Positions 8,934 through 17,410 of a stretch of DNA of 38,706 nt are shown in pieces. The translations under genes were made by a program, and so were the position numbers. Location: the NCBI GenBank assembly GCA_026388115.1, contig JAPLKK010000035.1, forward strand, positions 69,168-107,873, in the 5' to 3' direction. Numbering within the stretch: position 1 is the stretch's first letter; the number at the start of each line of letters is the position of its first letter. The DNA comes from Elusimicrobiota bacterium (GTDB taxonomy: Bacteria > Elusimicrobiota > Elusimicrobia > UBA1565 > JACRDR01). The notes under the pieces were generated by a model that saw only the letters and a list, made by a program, of their open reading frames with translations, did not search any database and was not told the origin of the DNA.

Positions 8934-9719
8934 ATGACGCTTAAAGACGCGTGCCTCATCGCGGCGGCTTTCGCCCTCGTGGTCCCGGCTCTCGCCCAGC
9001 AGCAGCAGCGGGAGGAGATGCAGCCCATCACGCTCGATGGCAACCATGCCTACGCGATAGAGGGCTCGAGCGTCAGCGTGGGCGGGGCGGATAAGGACAT
9101 GAACGCCGCCCAGGCGCAGGAAGAAAAGCCGTATTCGCATTACATCGGCGGCCCGGAGTTCCAGGCTGGCGACCCCAACGCAGGCTTGGAGCCGCCGACG
9201 CGCCTGAAGCGCGTTCCCTACGTCCCCGGCGGCTCCCAATCCGGATCCAGCTCGAGCTCCGGCTCGGGTTCAAGCTCCGGCTCGAGCGGCGGCCGCGGCG
9301 ACTCCGGCGCCTCGGGGGGGTATCAGGACGTCCTGAAGCAGGCGATCGAGTTCATGCATAACCCTCCCTATAACTCGAATAACGGGTCCCATGACTGGGC
9401 CGGCTGGTGCCTCGGTTTCGTCAACACCACCCTGCGCGCCGCCGGCCACAACCCGGGCATCATGTACCAGCCGGCGGCCAAGGATGCCTATTACGCCATG
9501 GCGCACGCCAACCGCATCTCCAACGACATCAAATCGGTCGTCGCCGGCGCGCCGCTGTTCTGGATCGGCTGCAGCCAGTGGGGCCACGCGGCCGTTGCCA
9601 CCGGCGAGTGGTCGGCTGACGGCACGCCGATCATGGTCACGACCTCCCACAACGGCATCCGCGAGATGTCCACCAGGCAGTTCGGCTGCGGCTTGCCCAC
9701 CGGCTGGGGCAAGATCTAG
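8934..9719 (+). CDS. Exported CHAP/NlpC-like putative peptidoglycan amidase with Ser/Gly-rich linker
   Basis: Signal peptide MTLKDACLIAAAFALVVPALAQ; linker SQSGSSSSSGSGSSSGSSGGRGDSGASGG; C-term WAGWCLGFVNTTLRAAG...WGHAAVATGEW (Cys/His arrangement of CHAP-type hydrolases). Confidence 0.65.
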   Translation: MTLKDACLIAAAFALVVPALAQQQQREEMQPITLDGNHAYAIEGSSVSVGGADKDMNAAQAQEEKPYSHYIGGPEFQAGDPNAGLEPPTRLKRVPYVPGGSQSGSSSSSGSGSSSGSSGGRGDSGASGGYQDVLKQAIEFMHNPPYNSNNGSHDWAGWCLGFVNTTLRAAGHNPGIMYQPAAKDAYYAMAHANRISNDIKSVVAGAPLFWIGCSQWGHAAVATGEWSADGTPIMVTTSHNGIREMSTRQFGCGLPTGWGKI

Positions 9720-9776
9720 CCGCTCCACTCGGCCGCTTCCACCTCTCCGCTTCGCAAAAGTGTTAGGATGCGCGCC

Positions 9777-11168
9777 ATGACTTCATGGCCCTGGGAAACC
9801 ATCATCGAGCCGTTCAAGATCAAGAGCGTCGAGCCGCTGGGCTTCACGACGCGCGAGGAGCGTGAGGACGCGCTGCGCGCGGCGGGTTTCAACGTTTTTC
9901 ACGTGCGGGCGGACAAGGTCCTCATCGACCTCTTGACCGACTCCGGGACGTCGGCGATGTCGGCCGAGCAGTGGGCGGCCATCATGCGCGGCGACGAGTC
10001 GTACGCCGGAGCGCGCAGCTTCTACGTTTTCGAGAAGGCGGTGAAGGACCTGACCGGCATGAGGGAAGTCATCCCGGTGCACCAGGGCCGGGCCGCCGAG
10101 CGCATCCTCTTCTCGTTTTTGGGCGGAGCTGGCAAGACGGTCCTTGCCAACGCGCATTTCGACACGACGCGCGCCAATATCGAGGTCTCCGGGGCGCAGG
10201 CCGTGGACCTGCCGGTGCCGGAGGCCTGGGATTTCGAGAACCCGAGCCCGTTCAAGGGCGACATCGACTTGCGCCGGCTCGAGAGCGCGATCCAGGAATA
10301 CGGCGCGAAGAACATCCCGCTGGTGATCCTGACCGTGACCAACAACTCGCTGGGCGGCCAGCCCGTCTCGATGCGCAACATCCGCGACACGGCCAAGATC
10401 TGCCTGCAGTACCGCATCCCGCTTTTCCTGGACTGCGCGCGCTTCGCCGAGAACGCCTACCTCATCAAGAATCGCGAGGCGGTCTACGCCAAGAAGCCCG
10501 TCCGCGAGATCGCGCAGGAGATGTTCTCGTACGCTCAGGGCTGCATGATGAGCGCCAAGAAGGACGCGCTCGTCAACATTGGCGGCTTTCTGGCCTTGAA
10601 CGACCTCGACTGGGCCAAGCAGGCGCGCCAGGAGCTGATCCTGGGCGAGGGCTTCCCGACCTACGGCGGCCTCGCCGGCCGCGACCTCGAGGCCATGGCC
10701 CGCGGCCTCGAAGAGGTCCTAGACGAGGAGTACCTCCACTACCGCATCCGCTCCGTCGAGTATCTCGGCGACGGGTTGATGGAGGCGGGCGTCCCGATCA
10801 TCCGGCCCACCGGCGGCCACGGCGTGTACGTGGACGCCAAACGGTTCTTGAGCCACATCCCGCCGGAGCAGTACCCGGGTCAGGCGCTGGTGTGCGAGCT
10901 GTACCTCGCCGGCGGCATCCGCGCCGTCGAGATCGGCTCCTTGATGTTCGGCCGCCGCGTCAACGGCCGCTTCGAGCCGGCCAAGATGGAGCTGGTGCGC
11001 CTGGCGATGCCGCGGCGGGTCTACACGCAGAGCCACATCGACTTCGTCATCGAGGTCTTCCGCGACCTCGCGCAGCGCAAGGACTCCATCCGCGGCCTGC
11101 GCTTGGTCGAAGGGTTCGAGCACCTGAACCACTTCATGGCCAAGCTCGCGCCTCTCAGCACGGCCTGA
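9777..11168 (+). CDS. tnaA: Tryptophanase (beta-eliminating lyase, PLP-dependent)
   Basis: EPFKIKSVEPLGFTTREER; DLLTDSGTSAMSAEQWAAIMRGDESYAG; PLP lysine region YAQGCMMSAKKDALVNIGG; GIRAVEIGSLMFGRR matches tryptophanase (AVEIGS) rather than tyrosine phenol-lyase (SMERG). Confidence 0.88.
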   Translation: MTSWPWETIIEPFKIKSVEPLGFTTREEREDALRAAGFNVFHVRADKVLIDLLTDSGTSAMSAEQWAAIMRGDESYAGARSFYVFEKAVKDLTGMREVIPVHQGRAAERILFSFLGGAGKTVLANAHFDTTRANIEVSGAQAVDLPVPEAWDFENPSPFKGDIDLRRLESAIQEYGAKNIPLVILTVTNNSLGGQPVSMRNIRDTAKICLQYRIPLFLDCARFAENAYLIKNREAVYAKKPVREIAQEMFSYAQGCMMSAKKDALVNIGGFLALNDLDWAKQARQELILGEGFPTYGGLAGRDLEAMARGLEEVLDEEYLHYRIRSVEYLGDGLMEAGVPIIRPTGGHGVYVDAKRFLSHIPPEQYPGQALVCELYLAGGIRAVEIGSLMFGRRVNGRFEPAKMELVRLAMPRRVYTQSHIDFVIEVFRDLAQRKDSIRGLRLVEGFEHLNHFMAKLAPLSTA

Positions 11169-11172
11169 GGCC

Positions 11173-11751
11173 TCAGCCGCCGCGCGGCATGCAGACGACC
11201 TCGCGGATGCGGAGGTCGAAAAAAGCCGACGAGCAGACGGGAGCCAGGATGAGCGCGGTATCGGCTCCGCTGGCGCTGCCGCCGAGCGCCAGGGCTTCTT
11301 TCTTGAGGGGAAGCGCGCCCTGGTCGGCGGCCATGAGGGCGACCTCGACGGCCACCTTGAACCCCTGCCCGAGCGTATAGTAGGTGTTCGCGATCGTCTT
11401 GCTCGGCGTCGCTCCGCCGAACCGCTTCTCGACGGCGCCGGCGAGCCCGCCCATGGCGTGCCCGCCCGTGATGAAGACCGCGCCGAGCTTCTCCGCTTCG
11501 CGCGTGAACCGCGGCAGCAGGGCTCCCCACTTGGCGGCGTACTCCGCCGAATAGCCGACGCCGATCACCCTCGCCCGGCTCCCGGCTTTGCGCAAGGCGC
11601 GCGCGAGCTCCAGGGCGGTCCTGCCGCTGCCGGTGGCCACGACGGCGTGGGCGAGCTTGAGCTCGGCCGTGCGCTGAGCGGCGGCGGCGAGGCACTTCGG
11701 GCACTCGGCGATGCCCGGCTTGTCCAGATAGGCGATGGTCTTGGTCTTCAT
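11173..11751 (-). CDS. Stand-alone pyruvate kinase alpha/beta (C-terminal) domain-like protein
   Basis: MKTKTIAYLDKPG...AVVATGSGRTALELARAL...ARVIGVGYSAEYAAKWG; resembles PK C-domain-only proteins; TATAAT (revcomp 11782-11787) upstream. Confidence 0.6.
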   Translation of the reverse strand: MKTKTIAYLDKPGIAECPKCLAAAAQRTAELKLAHAVVATGSGRTALELARALRKAGSRARVIGVGYSAEYAAKWGALLPRFTREAEKLGAVFITGGHAMGGLAGAVEKRFGGATPSKTIANTYYTLGQGFKVAVEVALMAADQGALPLKKEALALGGSASGADTALILAPVCSSAFFDLRIREVVCMPRGG

Positions 11752-11908
11752 GGCGCGGTCGGCCCCCTTTCCTTGTCCGCGATTATACAGGTTCCGCAGC
11801 GTGGGCCGTGCCCAGGTGGTCATGCGTGCTCAGGTGGTCATTGACAAGCACATCGGGGCGGGCTAGCCTATCCGTGCTCCAGAGTTTGTTACGATTTGCT
11901 AGCAGAAT

Positions 11909-14188
11909 ATGGCCGAAGCCCCCAAAGCAAGCACGCCCGCCGTGCCGGTCAAGAAGCGCCTGATCCTTCTCGGCGCTGACGAGGCGCTGAACAAGCAGCT
12001 CATCGCCGCGGCCGAGGCGCGCGGGACCATCTGCGAGGTCGCCCCGTCGCCGGAAGCGGTGAAGTCGCTGCTGGTCCACCCGAACACCGAGCTCCTCGGC
12101 GTGGTGGTGGACATGGGGACCGCTCCGCCCGATGTCTGGACCGCCCTTGTCGCCCAGCATCACGGGCCCAAGGCGCCGAAGCTCCTCAAGCTCGATGCCT
12201 CCGGCGTGGGCGGCCAGGCCGAGGCGCTCGAGCGGACGGCGTGGCCGCTGCAGCCCTCGTTCTTGCAGTCGATCCGCGCGAACGCCGATCGTCCGCACGT
12301 GATCTTCTGCGACCATACCGTCTTCACGACCGGGATGCTGCAGGCGGCGCTCAATCAGAACGGCCTTCCGCATGTGCCGCTCGAGACGCCGGTCGGCTTG
12401 GCCGAGGCCCTCGCCTCCCCGGACAACGTGCTGTGGAGCATGGTCAGCGGGACCGGCGGGCCGCGCATCGTGGTCGCCTGCTGGAAGGGGGCGCTTCCCG
12501 AGGCGGAGGCGATGGCCGTTCGTCTGCGCGAGGCGGTCCCCGAGGCGCGCTGCCTTATCATCGCGACGGCCGGGCCCCTGCACCTGGCCGAGCAGGCGCT
12601 GCGCCGCAACAAGCCGGCATCCTTGCCGCGAGAAATGGCGGACAAGGTGCCGACGCTGCTGGAAGGCAAGCCCGTCGAGGACCCGAGCGAGAAGGGCCGG
12701 GTCCTGCTCGTCGAGAACAACCAGCTCTATATGGTCCAGCTCGCCATGAGCCTCATGGCCGAGGGCTTCGAAGTGGCCGCGACGACGAAGGCCGAGGAAG
12801 CTTTCGAGCTGGCCGAGACGGACCGCTACTACGTCGCTCTCGTCGGTGCCGCCATCGCCTTCGCCAAGCGCACCGGCATCGAGCTGGCGCACCGTCTGCG
12901 CGAGATCGACCCGGACCTGCGGCTCATCTTGATGGTGGACCGCTTCCCGGCCGAGGCGGCGCTCAAGGGCGTGAGCCAGGCGGTGGAGTTCGGCCTGGAC
13001 GACTGCCTGCTCAAGCCCGCCGAGCCGCAGCGCCTGCGCATCGCGCTCCAGCGCGCGCTGGATCGCCGCCGGCTGCTGCTGGAGAACGGCCGGCTGTTGA
13101 CCGAGCTGCAGGTCTCCAACGACAAGCTCGGCCAGCTCAACGGCTTTCAGCAGAAGTTCTTCGCGACCGTGGCGCACGACGTGAAGAACCCTCTGACCGC
13201 CATCCGCGGCTACGCCGAGCTGATGGCCTGGAAGGTGAAGGAGCCCGACATCGTCAAGTGCGTGGGCCACATCCAGACTTCGGCCAAGACGCTCGAGGGC
13301 CTGGTCAATGACCTCGTCGATTACGCCGCCATCGAGTCCGGCAAGCTGCGCGTGAGCCTGGAGCCCTGCAATCTGCTGGAGGTGGTCGAAGAGGTGCGCT
13401 CGCGCATCCAGGTGGTGGTGAACGCCCGCAAGCAGAAGCTCATCGTGAACGTGCCGAAGGAGCTCCCGACGCTCGCGGGCGATCCGTTGAGGCTCGGCCA
13501 GGTGATCCAGAACCTGTGCACCAACGCCGTGCAGTACACGCCCGAGGGCGGCACGGTGACGCTCACGGTGGAGCGCTCGGGCGCCGAGATCACGATCAGC
13601 GTGAGCGACACCGGCATCGGCATCTCGAAAGAGGACCTGCCGCGCGTGTTCCAGCGCTTCTTCCAGACCGAGGCGGCGCAGAGGATGCGGCGCGCGGGCT
13701 TCGGCTTGGGCCTCAAGATCGCCCAGGAGATCATCAAGGCGCACGGCGGCGCGATCGGCGTCGAATCGGAGGTCGGCAAGGGCTCGCGCTTCTTCTTCAC
13801 GGTGCCCATCCCGCTGACGGCGCCGACCCAGGCCGCGCCGGCCGCCGCCCCGGTCGCCACGCCGCTCGGCCCCGCGGCCGCCGCGCCGGCCGTCGCCCCG
13901 GTCGCCGCTTCCGTCGCCTCCGCGCCCAACAGCCGCTCCATGCCGTCGTTCACCGGGCCGCTGCACACGCCGATGCCCGCGGCCACGCCGGCGCCGCGCC
14001 CCTTGCCGCCCGGCGCGCCGCCGCCCGCTCCTCGGCCCGGCCTGCCCGACGTCAAGACGCCGCCGCCGGCCGCCAGCCCGCCGCCGAGGCCGATCACGGT
14101 CCAGCCTCCTCCTCCGCCGCCCGCGGTGCCTCCTCCTCCTCCGAAGGCCAAGCCGCGGCCGTTCGGCTTGGCGCCCGAAGAAGATTGA
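11909..14188 (+). CDS. Sensor histidine kinase with N-terminal receiver-like (degenerate) domains and long Pro/Ala-rich C-terminal tail
   Basis: H-box FFATVAHDVKNPLTAIRGYAELM; N-box QVIQNLCTNAVQYTPEGG; G1 VSDTGIGI; G2 GFGLGLKIAQEII; receiver-like GRVLLVENNQLYMVQL...CLLKPAEP lacking acceptor Asp. Confidence 0.9.
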   Translation: MAEAPKASTPAVPVKKRLILLGADEALNKQLIAAAEARGTICEVAPSPEAVKSLLVHPNTELLGVVVDMGTAPPDVWTALVAQHHGPKAPKLLKLDASGVGGQAEALERTAWPLQPSFLQSIRANADRPHVIFCDHTVFTTGMLQAALNQNGLPHVPLETPVGLAEALASPDNVLWSMVSGTGGPRIVVACWKGALPEAEAMAVRLREAVPEARCLIIATAGPLHLAEQALRRNKPASLPREMADKVPTLLEGKPVEDPSEKGRVLLVENNQLYMVQLAMSLMAEGFEVAATTKAEEAFELAETDRYYVALVGAAIAFAKRTGIELAHRLREIDPDLRLILMVDRFPAEAALKGVSQAVEFGLDDCLLKPAEPQRLRIALQRALDRRRLLLENGRLLTELQVSNDKLGQLNGFQQKFFATVAHDVKNPLTAIRGYAELMAWKVKEPDIVKCVGHIQTSAKTLEGLVNDLVDYAAIESGKLRVSLEPCNLLEVVEEVRSRIQVVVNARKQKLIVNVPKELPTLAGDPLRLGQVIQNLCTNAVQYTPEGGTVTLTVERSGAEITISVSDTGIGISKEDLPRVFQRFFQTEAAQRMRRAGFGLGLKIAQEIIKAHGGAIGVESEVGKGSRFFFTVPIPLTAPTQAAPAAAPVATPLGPAAAAPAVAPVAASVASAPNSRSMPSFTGPLHTPMPAATPAPRPLPPGAPPPAPRPGLPDVKTPPPAASPPPRPITVQPPPPPPAVPPPPPKAKPRPFGLAPEED

Positions 14189-16182
14189 TGGACCTCGCCG
14201 GGCTGGCGCCGGGAGCCTCGCTCCTCACCTCGGAGGCCGACCTCCTCTCTTATTCGTACGACGGGGCGCTCGACCGCGCGCGCCCCGATGCCGTGCTGCT
14301 CGCGCGCCGAGCCGAGGAGGTGCACGCGGCGGTCGAATGGTGCGCGCGCCGCGGCGTGCCGTTCGTCGCGCGCGGCGCCGGCACCAACCTCTGCGGCGCG
14401 GCGATCGCCTCGCGCGGCGGCGTCGTCATCGCCACGGTCGGCATGAACCGCGTGTTGTCCATCGACGCCGCGGCGGGCACGGCCGTGCTCGAGCCGGGGG
14501 TGGTGAACCTCGAGCTGCAGAAGCAGCTCGACAAGGTCGGACGCTTCTACGGCCCCGACCCGGCGTCCTATCGCGTCTGCACGCTGGGGGGCAACGTCGC
14601 CCAGAACGCCGGCGGGCCGCGCTGCCTCAAGTACGGCGTGACCAGCGACCACATCCTCGCGCTCGAGGCCGTGATGCCGGACGGGACGGTGGAGCGCTTC
14701 TCGACCTCCGAGCCGGGCCCCGACCTCGTCGGCCTGCTCGTCGGCGCCGAGGGCACGCTCGGGGTCGCGACGCGCATCACGGTCCGAACGCTGCCGGCTC
14801 CCCCGTGCATCGTCACTCTCCTCGCGGGCTTTCCGACGATCGAGGCGTCCATCCAGTGCGTCTCGGACATCATCGCCGCGGGCATCGTCCCGCGCGTGCT
14901 CGAGGCGATGGACCGGATGACCGTGGAGTCCATCGAGGCCTATTGCCACGCGGGTTATCCGAAGACGGAGGCGGTCCTCCTCATCGAGCTCGACGGAGAA
15001 CCCCGGCAGGCGGAGGCCGAGGCGGCGCGAGTCGAGGAGATTGTGAGGCGGTTGGGCGCCGTGGAGCTGCGCCGCGCCACGGCGGAGGCCGAGCGCGAGC
15101 GGCTGTGGGAGGGCCGGCGGGGCGCCTACGCGGCGGTGGCGCGCATCGCGCCGAACGTGATGGTCGAAGACGGGGTCGTCCCGCGTGGCCAGCTTCCCGA
15201 AGCCGTGCGCCGCCTGCGCGCCATGGCGGAGAAGGCGAAGATCACGGTGCCGCTGTTGTTCCACGCGGGCGACGGCAACCTCCACCCGAACATGGCCTAC
15301 GACGAGCGCGACGCCGAGCAGACGCGCCGCGTACAGAGCGCCGGCCATGAGGTGCTCTCGATCTGCGTGGAGCTGGGCGGCTCGATCTCGGGCGAGCACG
15401 GCATCGGCACCAATAAGCGCGGGGCGATGGCTTGGCTGTTCACGCCGGAAACGCTCGCCTTGTTCCGCCGCGTCAAAGACGCCTTCGACCCCACGGGGAT
15501 CTCCAACCCGGACAAGAAGCTGCCCGACAAGCCCCAGGCGGCGCCGGTGCGCGGGCCCCGGCGCGAGCTGTCCGCCGAGGCGCGCGGCGTCGTCGAGGCT
15601 CTGCGCGAAGCGGCGCGGTCGGGCTCGCCGCTCGCCTTAAGAGGCTCGAAGACGAAATTGGACGACGGGGAGGCCCGGGGGGGAAAGGACCTTTCGCTCG
15701 CCGGCCTCGGCCGCGTCTTGGAGCTCGACCGCGCGAACTACAGCGCGACGGTCGAGGCGGGCATGAAGCTCGAGGACCTGCGCCACGCTCTCGCCGCCGA
15801 GGGCTTCCACCTGCCGCTCGGCCGCGGCGCGGGCACGCTCGGCGGGGCCATTGCGGCCAAGTCGGTGGAGGGACTTCGCTACGCGGTCCTCGGCCTGCGC
15901 GCCGCGCTGGCCTCGGGCGAGGTGGTCGAGCTGGGCGGCAAGGTGGTCAAGAACGTGGCGGGCTACGACCTCATCAAAGTCCTGCTCGGCTCCTGGGGAG
16001 CTTACGCCGCTATCCTCGAGGTCACGCTGCGCCTTGCGGCGAAGCCGCCCGCTTGGCTCGAGACGCCGGAGACAGCGAGGCGCTTCGTCCCCGGCCGCTG
16101 GCACCGGACGCTGAAGCACGCTTTCGACCCGGACAACCGTTTGAATCCATGGATATACTCGGCCGGCTCTCCACAGGTCTAG
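14188..16182 (+). CDS. GlcD-GlcE-type FAD-linked oxidase fusion
   Basis: FAD_binding_4 motif PFVARGAGTNLCGAAI, TLGGNVAQNAGGPRCLKYGVT, C-term LFHAGDGNLHPNMAYD, SGEHGIGTNKRG; then second FAD-binding part LPLGRGAGTLGGAIAAKSVEGLRYAVLGLRAAL...KNVAGYDLIKVLLGSWG; start overlaps upstream stop (TGATG). Confidence 0.88.
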   Translation: MDLAGLAPGASLLTSEADLLSYSYDGALDRARPDAVLLARRAEEVHAAVEWCARRGVPFVARGAGTNLCGAAIASRGGVVIATVGMNRVLSIDAAAGTAVLEPGVVNLELQKQLDKVGRFYGPDPASYRVCTLGGNVAQNAGGPRCLKYGVTSDHILALEAVMPDGTVERFSTSEPGPDLVGLLVGAEGTLGVATRITVRTLPAPPCIVTLLAGFPTIEASIQCVSDIIAAGIVPRVLEAMDRMTVESIEAYCHAGYPKTEAVLLIELDGEPRQAEAEAARVEEIVRRLGAVELRRATAEAERERLWEGRRGAYAAVARIAPNVMVEDGVVPRGQLPEAVRRLRAMAEKAKITVPLLFHAGDGNLHPNMAYDERDAEQTRRVQSAGHEVLSICVELGGSISGEHGIGTNKRGAMAWLFTPETLALFRRVKDAFDPTGISNPDKKLPDKPQAAPVRGPRRELSAEARGVVEALREAARSGSPLALRGSKTKLDDGEARGGKDLSLAGLGRVLELDRANYSATVEAGMKLEDLRHALAAEGFHLPLGRGAGTLGGAIAAKSVEGLRYAVLGLRAALASGEVVELGGKVVKNVAGYDLIKVLLGSWGAYAAILEVTLRLAAKPPAWLETPETARRFVPGRWHRTLKHAFDPDNRLNPWIYSAGSPQV

Positions 16183-17343
16183 GCGAGCGCTCGACCTACG
16201 ACGCGGTCGCTCAGTGCCGCCGCTGCGGCGACTGCGAGCAGGCGTGCCCCACGTACCTCGCCACGGGCCGCGAGGGCTTCAACCCGCGCGGTAGGAATCA
16301 GGCGGTGCGCATGCTGCTGGAGCGCAAGATCGCCCGGGCGCAGACGGCCGAGCAGCTTTTGTCCACCTGCCTCTTGTGCGGCGCGTGCTCGACGACGTGC
16401 TACGCGCACGTCCGCACGCCGGACCTCGTCCTTGAAGGGCGCAGGCTCCTGCGCGAGGGGCAGGCGCCGCCGCTCGCGCGGCTGCTCGGCTGGCTGCTCC
16501 TGGAGCATCCGCGCGCCTTCGAGTCGCTGCTGAAGGTGTCGTACTTCTTCAAGCGCCTGGGCCTCGCCCGGCTCGCTTGCCGCCTCGGCCTTCCCTCCCT
16601 CGTCGGTTTGCCCGGCTTGGCGGTCGCTGAAGAGCAGGTCTCGGAGGCGCCGCGCTCCTTGCTCGCCCCGGAGCTTCGGGCGCGGCCTGAGCTCCGCTCG
16701 CCCGCGCAGGCGAGCTTCCTGTATTTCGCCCCGTGCGGGCCGAACTTCGTCCTGCCGCGCGTGGGCCGCGCGACGGTGCGGGTGCTCAGCGCGCGCGGCA
16801 AGACCGCTTTCGCGGACATCGGCTGCTGCGGGCTCTTGGCCTACAACTACGGCGACGTGGGGCAAGCGCGCGAGTTCGCGCGGCGGGTCATCGAGCGCGC
16901 CGAGACGGCCTTCGCCAAGGCCGACAAGGCGGCGGTGCTGGCGGGAGACTGCTCATCCCGCGTCGCGCACATGAAGGGCTATCCTCAGCTCTTCCTCGAA
17001 GACCCCGCCTGGAAGACTCACATACCACGACTCCTGCCGCGCCAAGCACGGCCAGGGTATCTCCAAGGAGCCGCGCGCGGCGCTGGCGGGGCGGGACTTT
17101 CGCGAGATGGCGGAGTCGGACTCATGCTGCGGCGGCGCGGGCGCCTTCGCCTTCGTCCATCCGGACCTTTCCGACGCCGTGCTTCGTCGCAAGGTCTCCA
17201 ACATCGCGTCCACGCAGGCGCGCGTCGTCGCGGCCAGCGCTACCTCCTGCCTCCTGCACCTCGCGCACGGCTTGGCAAAATACTACCCGGAGTGCCGCGT
17301 CGCGCACGTCTCCGAGTTGGCTGCCGAGAATCTCCCGAAATAG
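16149..17343 (+). pseudogene. GlcF-like glycolate oxidase Fe-S subunit, frame-disrupted
   Basis: CRRCGDCEQACPTYLATGREGFNPRGR, CLLCGACSTTCYAHVRTPDLV in frame 1; YHDSCRAKHGQGISKEPRAAL...SDSCCGGAGAFAFVHPDLSDAVLRRK in another frame; 1195 nt not divisible by 3. Confidence 0.85.
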
Positions 17344-17410
17344 GACTTTTCCGCGACCGACGGGCACGCGGCTGTTGCCCTCGCGGGAAGGGGTCGGTGC
17401 TTGCGCGCCC

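Noticed and set aside
9240-9310. Short tandem repeat / CRISPR-like array
   Set aside because: It is a coding Ser/Gly linker inside the CHAP-like protein, with no repeat-spacer organisation.
9720-9776. TnaC-like leader peptide upstream of tryptophanase
   Set aside because: The 57-nt intergenic region has no ORF with a Trp codon arrangement like TnaC.
9777-11168. Tyrosine phenol-lyase assignment
   Set aside because: The AVEIGS segment matches tryptophanase; tyrosine phenol-lyase has an Arg (ERG) at this position.
11783-13966. 727-aa minus-strand ORF
   Set aside because: Antisense shadow of the histidine kinase gene; Arg/Ala/His/Leu-biased composition without motifs, typical of GC-rich opposite-strand frames.
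13321-15399. 692-aa minus-strand ORF
   Set aside because: Shadow ORF opposite the kinase tail and GlcD fusion; low-complexity Gly/Ala stretch is the reverse complement of the Pro/Ala tail.
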